Part shown: piece after piece, positions 22,630 to 30,621 of the stretch
Numbering within the stretch: the first letter of the stretch is position 1
Layout of the letters: each line of letters begins with the position of its first letter
Source: an uncultured Clostridia bacterium
GTDB lineage: Bacteria; Bacillota; Clostridia; Christensenellales; Aristaeellaceae
NCBI GenBank assembly: GCA_934643535.1
Contig: CAKUCE010000004.1
Span: 1-30,621, forward strand
DNA length: 30,621 nt
Direction: 5' to 3'
The notes under the pieces: model-generated
The model's input: only the letters and a program-made list of their open reading frames with translations
Told to the model about the DNA's origin: nothing
Databases searched by the model: none
Position numbers and translations under genes: made by a program

Positions 22630-25566
22630 CTACCGCAACGTTTCCCTGATTTTCTCGAATTCCTCCCGGGTGATGAGCACCTCCCGGGGCTTGCTGCCCA
22701 CAGCCTTGCTGACGATGCCCCGGTTGGCCATATCGTCGATCAGCCGCCCCGCCCGGGCGTAGCCGATCTTCATGCGGCGCTGCAGCATGCTGATGGAGGC
22801 CTGCCCGTCGGCGATGACCATCTCAATCGCCTCGGCAAGGCGGTCGTCCACGCCGGAATCGTCGTCGCCGCCCTCATCCAGCGGATTGGCGGTGTCCTCG
22901 GTATTTTCCACGGTTTCCAGCACATTCTGGTCAAATTCCACCCGGGAATGCTCGCCGATGAACCCGACCACCCGCTCAGTCTCCGCGTCGCTGAGGAAGC
23001 AGCCCTGCACCCGCAGAGGGGCACTGGCCCCTGTGGGGAAATAGAACATATCGCCCCGGCCCAGCAGCTTTTCCGCGCCGTTCTGGTCCAGAATGGTGCG
23101 GCTGTCGATGCTGGAGGACACGGCAAAGGCGATGCGGGAGGGAATGTTGGCCTTAATCAGGCCGGTAATCACGTCCACCGTGGGGCGCTGGGTGGCCACC
23201 ACCATGTGGATGCCCGCCGCGCGGGCCAGCTGGGCCAGACGGATGATGCTTTCCTCCACGTCCTTCTTGCAGGCCAGCATCAGGTCGGCCAGCTCGTCGA
23301 TGATGATGACGATGCGGGGCAGCTTTTCCTCGCCAGTTTCCAGCTTGGCGTTGTAGGCGGAGATCTCCCGCACGTTTTTCAGCTGCATCTTATGGTAGCG
23401 GTCCAGCATTTCCGCCACGGCCCAGCTCAGCGCGCCTGCGGCCTTGTGGGGGTCGCTGACCACGGGGATCAGCAGATGGGGAATCACGTTGTAGCACTGC
23501 AGCTCCACCACCTTGGGGTCGATCATGATCATGCGCACGTCCTCAGGGCTGGTGCGGTACAGCAGGCTGTTGATGATGGCGTTGATGCAGACGGACTTGC
23601 CGCTGCCGGTCTGACCGGCGATGAGCAGGTGGGGCATCTTGGCCAGGTCGCACAAAACCGGCCTGCCCGCGATGTCCCGGCCCAGCGCCACCGTCAGGGG
23701 CGACTTGGCGCTCTTCATCTCCGGGCTCAGAAGCACCTCGGCCAGCGAAACGGACTGGATTTCCCGGTTGGGCACCTCGATGCCGAACAGGTTGGTGCCG
23801 GGGATGGGGATCTCGATGCGCACGCCGCCGTTGGCCGCCAGATCCAGCGCAATATTGTCCGCAATGCTCATGATGCGCTTCACGTTCACGCCGCTGGACA
23901 GAAGGCCCAGCTCGAACCGGGTGACGGCGGGGCCGTGGGTGACCCGCTGCACCTGAGCGGGGATATTGAAGCTCTCCAGCGTCTTTTCCAGCCGGCCGGC
24001 GTTTTCGGTATCCTGCGCCCGGGTGTCCTTGATCTCCCGCTGCTGCAGGTTCAAAAGCTCGATGGAGGGGTACACGTAGGGCGTTTGCCGCCGGGGCTCA
24101 TCGTGGATCTCCTTCACCGGGGCGCCGCGGGTCACGGGGCCGGTCTGCTGGGCCAGCGGCACGGGCCGCCGGTAGGCCGCGTCCCGATCCGTCGCCGGCT
24201 CCGACTGGGCCGCAGGCCGGGCGGCGGGGGCCGCCGGGGCGAAGGTCGGGCCGGAGGCGGGGGCCCCGGCGGGCGCGAAGGTCTGCCCGGAGGCGGCGGG
24301 GCTCCGGGGGGCCTCCTCCTCCCAGGGAGGGGCTTCCCCGCTGCGGACGGCGCCTTCGTTTCCGGCCAGCGCCCCGTCGATCTCCGCCTTGCGCTTGCGA
24401 ATCTGCTCCAGCCGATCCAGCGCTCTGCGCTTGGAGGCGGACAGAATGACCGCGTCGCCCTCGGGCTCCTGTACAGGCTCCGGCGGTTGGGCTGCGGGCT
24501 GGGCGGAGGGATAGGAGGGCGGCCCGCCCAGCGGCGAGCGATTTTCCGGGGCTTTGTCCTTCCTGCGGCCCCTGCGCCAGAGCGGCTCCGCGTCGGCGGG
24601 CATGACAATCTCGTTGTACATTTCCGGCTGCTGGGGCTGTTGGGGCTGCTGCCACGGCTGAGGGCTCACCGGCGCGTAGTAGGGCTGGCCGTTGGGGGCG
24701 TACATCAGCGTATATCCGGGAGGAATCGCCTGCTGGGCCACCATCTGCTGCTGATAAAGCTGCTGGCTCTGCCCTGCCGTCTGCCCGGCAGACTCATCCT
24801 CCAGGCGCTGGGCCTTCTGGGGCTTGCGGCGGCGGAGAAACGCCGGATAGTTCAGGCTGTTCTGCTCCTCCATGGCCTGCTGCTGGGCCTGCCACTGCTG
24901 CTGGGCGTACTGCTCCTGCGCCTGTTGGGCCTCCCGTGCCTTTTTCCGCTCGCCGTTTTTTTCCCTGACCAGCTCGACCATCTGCAAAAAGTCGAAATGA
25001 GTCATCAAAAGCACGCAGGCGATGCAGATCACGCCCAGCACCGCCACGCCGAAGGTCTTGCCCAGGAACATCCAGGCAGGCCACGCCAGCAGCATGCCCA
25101 GCGCGCCGCCGAACACGCCGCTGCCGGAGGAAACGCGGTAGCCGAAACGGATCAGATTCCAGTATCCATCCGCGTGGCTCAGAGGCGGGCTGTATTGGGT
25201 CTGATTGTACTGAACGCCATACTCCATCAGATTTTGACTTCCCACGGAGCTGAGCAGGTTGAAAATGCCCAGCACGCAGAGAAACAGCGCCAGCATGGCA
25301 AAATAGCTGCGCTTGGGCACGTTTTTCCCTGCGGTAAACATGCACAGCGCGCCGCCCCAGATGAGCAGCACGCTGATGCCGATGCACAGGCTTCCGCCGA
25401 GGCCCTGCATCACCTGTTTGATTTTTTCAAAGGCCATGCCCTGAACGCCGCCCACCACCGCCAGCAGGCTGACCACGCCCAGAATGCTCATAAAAATGCC
25501 GAGCCCGGCAAAAAGAGCCAGTGTACCCGGCTCATAGGCTTTTTGTTTTCCGTTTTGATTGGCCAT
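22630..25566 (-). CDS. ftsK: DNA translocase FtsK/SpoIIIE
   Basis: 978-residue membrane-anchored hexameric DNA pump that moves chromosomes through closing septa; in spore formers the same family (SpoIIIE) packs DNA into the forespore. About four to five transmembrane segments lie in residues 15-190. A Gln/Pro/Ala-rich linker covers about 200-480. The motor has Walker A GQTGSGKS (Lys657) and Walker B IVIIIDELADLM, and the C-terminal winged-helix gamma domain (about 905-970) ends the protein. FtsK and SpoIIIE cannot be told apart safely from sequence alone. It lies 21 bp after the upstream unknown gene; GGAGGAA precedes the ATG. Confidence 0.95.
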   Translation of the reverse strand: MANQNGKQKAYEPGTLALFAGLGIFMSILGVVSLLAVVGGVQGMAFEKIKQVMQGLGGSLCIGISVLLIWGGALCMFTAGKNVPKRSYFAMLALFLCVLGIFNLLSSVGSQNLMEYGVQYNQTQYSPPLSHADGYWNLIRFGYRVSSGSGVFGGALGMLLAWPAWMFLGKTFGVAVLGVICIACVLLMTHFDFLQMVELVREKNGERKKAREAQQAQEQYAQQQWQAQQQAMEEQNSLNYPAFLRRRKPQKAQRLEDESAGQTAGQSQQLYQQQMVAQQAIPPGYTLMYAPNGQPYYAPVSPQPWQQPQQPQQPEMYNEIVMPADAEPLWRRGRRKDKAPENRSPLGGPPSYPSAQPAAQPPEPVQEPEGDAVILSASKRRALDRLEQIRKRKAEIDGALAGNEGAVRSGEAPPWEEEAPRSPAASGQTFAPAGAPASGPTFAPAAPAARPAAQSEPATDRDAAYRRPVPLAQQTGPVTRGAPVKEIHDEPRRQTPYVYPSIELLNLQQREIKDTRAQDTENAGRLEKTLESFNIPAQVQRVTHGPAVTRFELGLLSSGVNVKRIMSIADNIALDLAANGGVRIEIPIPGTNLFGIEVPNREIQSVSLAEVLLSPEMKSAKSPLTVALGRDIAGRPVLCDLAKMPHLLIAGQTGSGKSVCINAIINSLLYRTSPEDVRMIMIDPKVVELQCYNVIPHLLIPVVSDPHKAAGALSWAVAEMLDRYHKMQLKNVREISAYNAKLETGEEKLPRIVIIIDELADLMLACKKDVEESIIRLAQLARAAGIHMVVATQRPTVDVITGLIKANIPSRIAFAVSSSIDSRTILDQNGAEKLLGRGDMFYFPTGASAPLRVQGCFLSDAETERVVGFIGEHSRVEFDQNVLETVENTEDTANPLDEGGDDDSGVDDRLAEAIEMVIADGQASISMLQRRMKIGYARAGRLIDDMANRGIVSKAVGSKPREVLITREEFEKIRETLR

Positions 25567-25587
25567 GAATTTACGGTTCCTCCAAGC

Positions 25588-26727
25588 TCAGCACAGTTGA
25601 ATACAGATAAGAACGCCGGTTTCGTCCGCGTACAGGCGCAGCTCATGCTCGCCGAAGCGGTATACGTCGCAGGTTCCGGCGGAAAGCTGATAATCGTAGG
25701 CCATGCTTTCCGTCAGGGTGATCTCTTCTGCAGGCTCGCCCAGCGACGACTGCCATTCCGTGCGCAGGCTCGTCCCCACCTTCAGACCGTACAGGGAGCC
25801 GCGGCGGAGCTGAATGCCCCGAAGCACCGAATGATCGTAGCCCGCCTGCATATCGTCGGAAATGAGATAAATATCCCGGAAAAGCGGCGCTTCCATCAGA
25901 AAATACCGTCCGCCAGGAAAAGCGTCCGGGGTGCGCACCAGCCGGTACTGCTCCACGATCTCCGTCATGGGCTGCCCCAGCGTTAACGGCAGCATGGGCA
26001 GTTTTCCTGCCGTCACTGCTTCTGCGATGGCCGTCTTTTGCTCGCTTGCGCTCCTTTCGGCGGCAAGCAGGCCCATTTGGGCGGGAATGCCGTCTTCGTC
26101 CGGGAGCCAGAGGCCGTCCAGCTCCTCGTAAAAGAACTGCACCGCCCCCGCCGCGCCGCTGGCAAAGGACAGCTGATCGGCGGGATAGTGAAAGGTAACG
26201 CCCCATTCGTCCATGGTGAAAGCATCCGTCGGCAGGGGGGTAACGGCCCGGTTGTCCATATACTCGGTCATTTCCCGGCCCAGGGATTCTTCGGCCAGCG
26301 CTTCCATCCGCCCCACGGCCTCCGCCGGATCCGAAAACAGCCGGTTCAGCGTCAGCCTTTCGCCGTCGGAAAGGGCATAGGTCAGCGCCGTTTCGCTCTG
26401 CTCCCGGCGGCTTCCAGGCTGTTTGGATTCAACGGTCAGCAGGGTGGAAAAAATCGCTTCATTCAAAAAGCTCTCATGCCCGGCCTGCAGGCTGCCGCCG
26501 GAGGCCAGCTTTACCAAAAGGGATGCAATGCCGCCGGACAGCACCACATCGTCATTGATCTTCTTTTGCACCGATGAAGTGGGGAGGCCGGAGAGCTGAG
26601 GATAACAGACGGTATTTTCACCCATCGTTGCGGAAACATCCTCAACCTTTGCGGTTTCCGCCTTGCTAAAGGCCACTCCGGAAACCAGCAAAAGAACCGT
26701 CAAAAGCGCTGCAAGCCTTCTGCGCAT
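25588..26727 (-). CDS. Secreted protein of unknown function, possible DUF3298-like domain
   Basis: 379 residues with a clear signal peptide (1 to about 23: Arg-rich start, hydrophobic core ending GVAFSKA), so exported. Residues about 35-210 look like the DUF4163/DUF3298 arrangement of RsiV-type proteins (YPQLSGL near the start; WGVTFHYPADQL with an FYEELDGLW segment near the end). The C-terminal part (about 235-379) is a separate domain of mixed strands ending with Cys379. These matches are by eye and weak. GGGGGAGG is 7 nt before the ATG. It is transcribed with ftsK/spoIIIE from the promoter at 26776-26804, which could mean a link to the septum or envelope, but I assign no function. Confidence 0.8.
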   Translation of the reverse strand: MRRRLAALLTVLLLVSGVAFSKAETAKVEDVSATMGENTVCYPQLSGLPTSSVQKKINDDVVLSGGIASLLVKLASGGSLQAGHESFLNEAIFSTLLTVESKQPGSRREQSETALTYALSDGERLTLNRLFSDPAEAVGRMEALAEESLGREMTEYMDNRAVTPLPTDAFTMDEWGVTFHYPADQLSFASGAAGAVQFFYEELDGLWLPDEDGIPAQMGLLAAERSASEQKTAIAEAVTAGKLPMLPLTLGQPMTEIVEQYRLVRTPDAFPGGRYFLMEAPLFRDIYLISDDMQAGYDHSVLRGIQLRRGSLYGLKVGTSLRTEWQSSLGEPAEEITLTESMAYDYQLSAGTCDVYRFGEHELRLYADETGVLICIQLC

Positions 26728-26775
26728 CCTCCGTCCTCCCCCTTTCTATATCGGCATGAAAAAGTTTGCAAAACT

Positions 26776-26804
26776 ATTGTACCTTAAAAAGCATTCTGTT
26801 GCAA
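26776..26804 (-). promoter_or_regulatory. Sigma-A promoter for the unknown gene and ftsK
   Basis: On the minus strand TTGCAA (26804-26799), exactly 17 bp, TACAAT (26781-26776). It begins 5 bp after the dpaB stop codon. No terminator separates dpaB from this promoter, so sporulation transcripts may read through into ftsK. Confidence 0.8.
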
Positions 26805-26809
26805 GTTTG

Positions 26810-27415
26810 TTACAAAATTTCTTCTCCTTTGACACGAATTTCCTGTGCCAGCATGGGCTGCAGCTGGACGCCGCACAGGGCGGAAGCCAGCGTTTTCGGG
26901 ATCTGCGCAAAGTCCGCCACCAGCGAGCGGGGCTTTTTCACCGGATCGTCCTGCCGGAAGGGCACGAAGTATACGCTGCGCCACGCCATCAGCCGCCCGA
27001 TGTTCTGGGCGGCAATGCCCAGCCCGTCGTTGGTGGAGATGGCCAGCACCAGCGGACGCTCGTTGCGTAGGTGGCTCTTGGCCCCCAGCAGCACCGGCGT
27101 GTCGTAGATCCCGTTCACCAGCTTTGCCAGCGTATTGCCCGAGGCGGGCGAGATCAGGTACAGATCGGTCATTTTCTTCGGGCCGATCGGCTCCGCCGCC
27201 TGCAGGGTGTCGATGGGCTCGTGGCCCGTGATGGAGACGACCCGCTCCCGCAGATGCTCTGCGGTCATGAAGCGGGTGTCCAGCCCTCCGGCGTTATGGG
27301 ACAGAATGGGCAGGACCTCGTAGCCCCGCCGGACCAGTTCTTCCATCTGGGTCAGATTTTTCTCGAAGGTGCAGTAGGATCCGGTCATGGCAAAGCCCAC
27401 GGTGGTTTTCTTCAT
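26810..27415 (-). CDS. dpaB: Dipicolinate synthase subunit B
   Basis: 201-residue flavoprotein-fold subunit (SpoVFB). With DpaA it makes dipicolinic acid from dihydroxytetrahydrodipicolinate in the mother cell, for export into the spore core. The start MKKTTVGFAMTGSYCTFEKN and the STNDGLGIAAQNIGRLM segment are diagnostic. The gene overlaps dpaA by ATGA and has GGAGGGAAGGA upstream. Its presence means this organism uses the SpoVF route rather than the EtfA route of some Clostridium species. Confidence 0.96.
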   Translation of the reverse strand: MKKTTVGFAMTGSYCTFEKNLTQMEELVRRGYEVLPILSHNAGGLDTRFMTAEHLRERVVSITGHEPIDTLQAAEPIGPKKMTDLYLISPASGNTLAKLVNGIYDTPVLLGAKSHLRNERPLVLAISTNDGLGIAAQNIGRLMAWRSVYFVPFRQDDPVKKPRSLVADFAQIPKTLASALCGVQLQPMLAQEIRVKGEEIL

Positions 27416-28269
27416 AGCGTCCTTCCCTCCGTTTCCCGTCTGAGAAGAAAGCGGCAGGCCTTCTCCAGCGCCTCCGCCGCCGCGTCCGGCGCGTATTTTC
27501 CGGGCAGTCCAGGCAGGTTTTTTTGCCGCAGGCCCAGCTCCCGCGCCTCCTCCGGGTCAAAGCCGCCAGGTGCGCTGGCCAGCTCCAGCAGGATGCAGTT
27601 CCCGGGCAGCGCCGACAGCAGCTCCCGGTTCAGCAGCCGGGCGGGCGCCGTGTTCAGCGCCATTCGGGTTTCCCCGGCCAGCCCGGAAAACGCTTCGAAG
27701 GGACAGGCCCGCATGCCGTCGGACCGGGCCAGCTGCCGGGCCTCCTCCCGCCGGGCCAGCACCGTGACGCGCGCGCCCAGCGCGTTCAGCCGCCGGGCGA
27801 CCTCCCGGCCGAACAGGCCGTAGCCCATCACCATCACCGGCAGCCCCTCCAGCGTAGCGTCCGTCTCCCCCATAGCGTGAAAAACCGCCGCCTCGGCGGA
27901 AATGGCCGCGTTTCGCTCCCGAAAGCCGGGAACATCCTCATACCGGCGCAGGCGCAGCTCCCGACCGCGCACCTCGTGCAGCGCCGGGGAGTCCTCCAGC
28001 CCGCCGCCCGCCAGCACCAGCGTCCCAGGGGCCGCTGCCCGAAGCAGGTTTTCCGGGTGAATGGACAGCCCCGTCCCCGTGGGGATCAGCCCGCCCCGCG
28101 CCGACCACGGATAGGGCAGCAGGATCGCGTCCGCCCGTTCGGGCCTCGCCGTCCGCTCGTCTCCTTCCAGAAGGCCCAGCGTCTGCACCTGTCCCCCACC
28201 CTGCTTCAGCCTTTGAGCCAGCCGGAGGGCCCGTTCGTCGCCCCCGGCGATCAGCAAATTCCACATCAA
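27412..28269 (-). CDS. dpaA: Dipicolinate synthase subunit A
   Basis: 285-residue NAD(P)-binding subunit (SpoVFA). The N-terminal domain starts MWNLLIAGGDERALRLAQRL and the Rossmann motif is MGYGLFGREVARRL near residue 145, both typical. The start is either TTG at 28269 or ATG at 28266, giving almost the same protein; I list the TTG because GGAGG is then 9 nt upstream, as in other genes here. The ribosome site lies in the 3' arm of a 10-bp hairpin (28274-28322). In Bacillus this operon is transcribed by sigma-K. dpaB follows with a 4-bp overlap. Confidence 0.95.
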   Translation of the reverse strand: MMWNLLIAGGDERALRLAQRLKQGGGQVQTLGLLEGDERTARPERADAILLPYPWSARGGLIPTGTGLSIHPENLLRAAAPGTLVLAGGGLEDSPALHEVRGRELRLRRYEDVPGFRERNAAISAEAAVFHAMGETDATLEGLPVMVMGYGLFGREVARRLNALGARVTVLARREEARQLARSDGMRACPFEAFSGLAGETRMALNTAPARLLNRELLSALPGNCILLELASAPGGFDPEEARELGLRQKNLPGLPGKYAPDAAAEALEKACRFLLRRETEGRTL

Positions 28270-28322
28270 TCAAAACCGCCTCCTGCCATGATGCCTTACA
28301 GCATCCTATGCGGGAGGCGGTT
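28270..28322 (-). terminator. Terminator-like hairpin hiding the dpaA ribosome site, with sigma-K-like -10 in the loop
   Basis: Perfect 10-bp inverted repeat, 28274-28283 with 28313-28322, enclosing a second 5-bp repeat (28290-28294 with 28301-28305), followed on the minus strand by TTTT. It lies 23 bp after the GH65 stop and can terminate that gene. The 3' arm holds GGAGGCGG, the dpaA ribosome site. The loop has GCATAGGATG (28311-28302); an AC pair 17 bp upstream gives a near match to the sigma-K pattern AC-16/17-CATANNNTA. Confidence 0.7.
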
Positions 28323-28345
28323 GGGGGGTTCATTTTTTTCGGGAA

Positions 28346-30604
28346 TCAGACGGCGTGCTCCGTTTCTTTTTCCAGCAGGATCCTTTCGCCGCAGAGGGTC
28401 ATTTCCACGGGCTGGCCCTCCAGCAGGCGGACGACGGCCTTGCCGGGCTTCACGTCCAGCCGGATCACCCGGCCCCGGTACTGGAACTGGAAGCCGTAGC
28501 CCTTCCAGCAGTCCGGCAGGAAGGGGTTCAGGCTCAGGCCGTTCACGGTGCGCATGCCCGCGAAGCCGTGGGCCATGGACAGCCAGCTTCCGGCCATGCT
28601 GGTGATATGCAGGCCGTCCACGGTGTCGTTATTGATGTTGTCCAGATCCAGCCGGGCGGTGCGCTGGTACATTTCCACGGCCTTTTCCCGGTAGCCCAGC
28701 TGGGCCGCCAGAATGCTGTGTACGCAGGGAGACAGGCTGCTCTCGTGTACGGTCATGGGCTCGTAGAAATCAAAGTTGCGGCGGATGGTTTCCGTATCGT
28801 ACAGGTGATTGAGGAAGTACAGGCCCTGCAGCACGTCCGCCTGCTTGATGTAGCAGCTGCGGAGGATATGATCCCACGACCAGTGCTGATTGATGGGCCG
28901 TTCCTCGGCGGGCAGCGCGGAGGCGGGCTCCAGGTCCTTGTCGAGGAAGGTATCGTGCTGGACGAAGACGCCCAGCTCCTCGTCCTTGGGATAGTACATG
29001 CTCTCCACCACGTCCTGCATGTGCGCCATTTCGTTGGGCGTGATGTTCAATTCCGCCCGGCGGGCTTCCCCGGCCTTCTCGGCCTGCTCCAGAAAATAGG
29101 CGATGCTCCACGCGGCGATGCGGTTGGTGTACCAGTTGTTGTTGACGTTATTCTCGTACTCGTTGGGGCCGGTTACGCCGTGGATCATGTACTTGCCCTT
29201 CCGCTTGGAGAAGTGGCAGCGGTCGGTGTAGAACCGGGCGACGCCGCACAGCACGTCCAGCCCTTCCCTGACGGGATATTCCTCGTCGCCGGTGTAGGTG
29301 GCGTAGTCGAAAATAGCGTGGGCGATGGCGCCGTTGCGGTGGATCTCCTCGAAGGTGATTTCCCACTCGTTATGGCACTCGACGCCGGTAAAGGTCACCA
29401 TGGGATACAGCGCGCCCTTCAGGCCCTGCTGCCTTGCGTTATAATACGCGCCGTCCAGCTGCAGGTAGCGGTACAGAAGCAGCTGACGGGCCACGTCCTG
29501 CCCGGCCACGGCCATGTAGACCGGCAGGCAGTAGGCCTCGGTGTCCCAGTAGGTCGCGCCGCCGTACTTTTCGCCGGTGAAGCCCTTGGGGCCGATATTC
29601 AGCCGCGCGTCCTCGCCGGAGTAGGTGCTCAGCAGCTGGAACAGGTTGAAGCGGATGCCCTGCTGGGCCGCGTCGTCGCCCTCGATGGTCACGTCGCAGG
29701 CAGCCCAGCGCTGCTTCCATGCGTCCACATGCTCCTTCTTCAAATCCTTGTAGCCCATTTCCCGGGCGCGGCTGGCCGCCTTCACCGCCATGGTCACCAG
29801 CAGGTTTTCCTCGTGATCCCGGTCGGTAAAGCACAGGGCGAACTTTTCCAGCGACACGGTCTCCCCGGCGGCGGCCTTGCCTGCGTAGGTCAGCTCCACG
29901 TAGCCCTCGTCCAGCTTGCGCTCCTTCAATTCCAGCTGGTCGGACCAGCAGCTCAGGCCTGCGGCCACGGCGAAGCGGGGCGCGCCGAAGGGATTCTCCT
30001 TCGTTCTGGTCAAAAGGGCCAGCGCGTCCTCGGTCTGCTCCTCCTGCAGCATCTCCCAGAAGGTCTCGTCATAGTTGCTGTCCAGATTGCGCACGTTGGC
30101 GTCCAGATAGGGCTTCAGGACAACGTCGGCTTCAAATTCGGGCGTGACGGCGTAATGAACCGCCAGCAGCTCCTTCTGGGCCAGCGACACAAAGCGCTCC
30201 GCCTTCACCTCGAGCTTGCCGTTGGGCGTCCACAGGGTGAAGCGGCGGGAGAAAAGACCCGTCTGCATGTCCAGCTCCCGGCGGAAGTCCAGCACGTCGG
30301 CCTTGGCCAGATCCAGCGGCTTACCGTTGATCTCCACATGGATGCCGTTGAGGCGCACCGCGTTGATGACCTTGCCGAAGTACTGGGGATAGCCGTTCTT
30401 CCACCAGCCCACGCGGGTCTTATCCGGGAACCACACGCCTCCGATATAGGTGCCCAGATGGGTATCGCCGCTGTAGTCCTCCTCAAAATTGCCGCGCATA
30501 CCCATATAACCGTTACCGGTGGAGGTCAGGCTTTCGGACAGGCGCATTTTGTCAGGCTCAAAGCCCGTTTCGATCACTTTCCATGGATGGATCTCGTATG
30601 CCAT
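28346..30604 (-). CDS. Glycoside hydrolase family 65 phosphorylase, maltose phosphorylase type
   Basis: 752 residues, complete, cytoplasmic (no signal peptide). GH65 enzymes cleave alpha-glucobioses with phosphate to give beta-glucose 1-phosphate and glucose. The N-terminal beta-sandwich (GNGYMGMRGNFEE, then GVWFPDKTRVGWWK) is followed by the (alpha/alpha)6 barrel. The general acid is Glu482 in TGPNEYENNVNNNWYTN; this NEYENN form is the maltose phosphorylase pattern, whereas kojibiose and trehalose phosphorylases usually have DEYH. HNEWEIT helps the barrel match. Substrate stays an inference. GAAAGGAG lies 9 nt before the ATG. Upstream context is outside the window; the hairpin at 28274-28322 ends the gene. 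Confidence 0.92.
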   Translation of the reverse strand: MAYEIHPWKVIETGFEPDKMRLSESLTSTGNGYMGMRGNFEEDYSGDTHLGTYIGGVWFPDKTRVGWWKNGYPQYFGKVINAVRLNGIHVEINGKPLDLAKADVLDFRRELDMQTGLFSRRFTLWTPNGKLEVKAERFVSLAQKELLAVHYAVTPEFEADVVLKPYLDANVRNLDSNYDETFWEMLQEEQTEDALALLTRTKENPFGAPRFAVAAGLSCWSDQLELKERKLDEGYVELTYAGKAAAGETVSLEKFALCFTDRDHEENLLVTMAVKAASRAREMGYKDLKKEHVDAWKQRWAACDVTIEGDDAAQQGIRFNLFQLLSTYSGEDARLNIGPKGFTGEKYGGATYWDTEAYCLPVYMAVAGQDVARQLLLYRYLQLDGAYYNARQQGLKGALYPMVTFTGVECHNEWEITFEEIHRNGAIAHAIFDYATYTGDEEYPVREGLDVLCGVARFYTDRCHFSKRKGKYMIHGVTGPNEYENNVNNNWYTNRIAAWSIAYFLEQAEKAGEARRAELNITPNEMAHMQDVVESMYYPKDEELGVFVQHDTFLDKDLEPASALPAEERPINQHWSWDHILRSCYIKQADVLQGLYFLNHLYDTETIRRNFDFYEPMTVHESSLSPCVHSILAAQLGYREKAVEMYQRTARLDLDNINNDTVDGLHITSMAGSWLSMAHGFAGMRTVNGLSLNPFLPDCWKGYGFQFQYRGRVIRLDVKPGKAVVRLLEGQPVEMTLCGERILLEKETEHAV

Positions 30605-30621
30605 AAATCCGTTCTCCTTTC

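Noticed and set aside
22948..25986. Plus-strand open frame of 1012 codons opposite ftsK
   Set aside because: It spans two minus-strand genes and their spacer, is rich in Gly/His/Gln, has no domain; a GC-driven shadow. The same holds for the long plus-strand frames at 449-2053, 9772-11322, 14228-16807, 17384-18676, 20749-22536 and 27523-28605.

Overview
The window reads as a chromosomal segment of a GC-rich, endospore-forming member of the Clostridia (Bacillota). The sequence shows dipicolinate synthase genes, a SpoIVFA/SpoIVFB pair, a SpoVB-like flippase and an FtsK/SpoIIIE translocase, next to strong AGGAGG-type ribosome binding sites and sigma-A promoters of the TTGNNN-17-TAnNNT kind. I cannot assign a genus. 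There are 21 protein genes, all but one (spoVB) on the minus strand. I see no rRNA, tRNA, CRISPR array, insertion sequence, phage gene or stretch over 300 bases without a gene.

Layout from left to right: (1) 35-2176, a two-gene unit of a cytoplasmic glycoside hydrolase family 2 enzyme and a RidA deaminase, driven leftward from a clear promoter that carries a dyad. (2) 2316-3647, spoVB on the plus strand. (3) 3635-7959, a very large SpoIID/LytB protein with about eight SH3b repeats followed by a TrmN6-type tRNA methyltransferase, ending in a terminator that lies inside the 3' end of spoVB. (4) 8081-9627, spoIVFA-spoIVFB. (5) 9715-22452, nine closely spaced genes that probably form one transcription unit: B12-binding radical SAM protein, DUF2344 protein, RNase E/G, miaB, ylbF, mutS, mutL, miaA and a PLP lyase. 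It combines RNA decay, tRNA A37 ms2i6A modification (MiaA then MiaB) and mismatch repair. (6) 22630-26727, a secreted unknown protein and the FtsK/SpoIIIE DNA translocase under one sigma-A promoter. (7) 26810-28269, dipicolinate synthase dpaA-dpaB. (8) 28346-30604, a GH65 maltose-phosphorylase-type enzyme.

The most interesting signal is shared by the three clear sporulation units (spoVB, spoIVFAB, dpaAB). Each has a perfect 10-11 bp inverted repeat just before its first gene, the 3' arm contains the Shine-Dalgarno sequence and ends 4 nt before the likely start codon, and the loop holds a similar G(C/A)ATAG element resembling the -10 box of mother-cell sigma factors. A transcript started inside the loop would lack the 5' arm and have a free ribosome site, while read-through RNA would fold and hide it. 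This is an inference from sequence alone.
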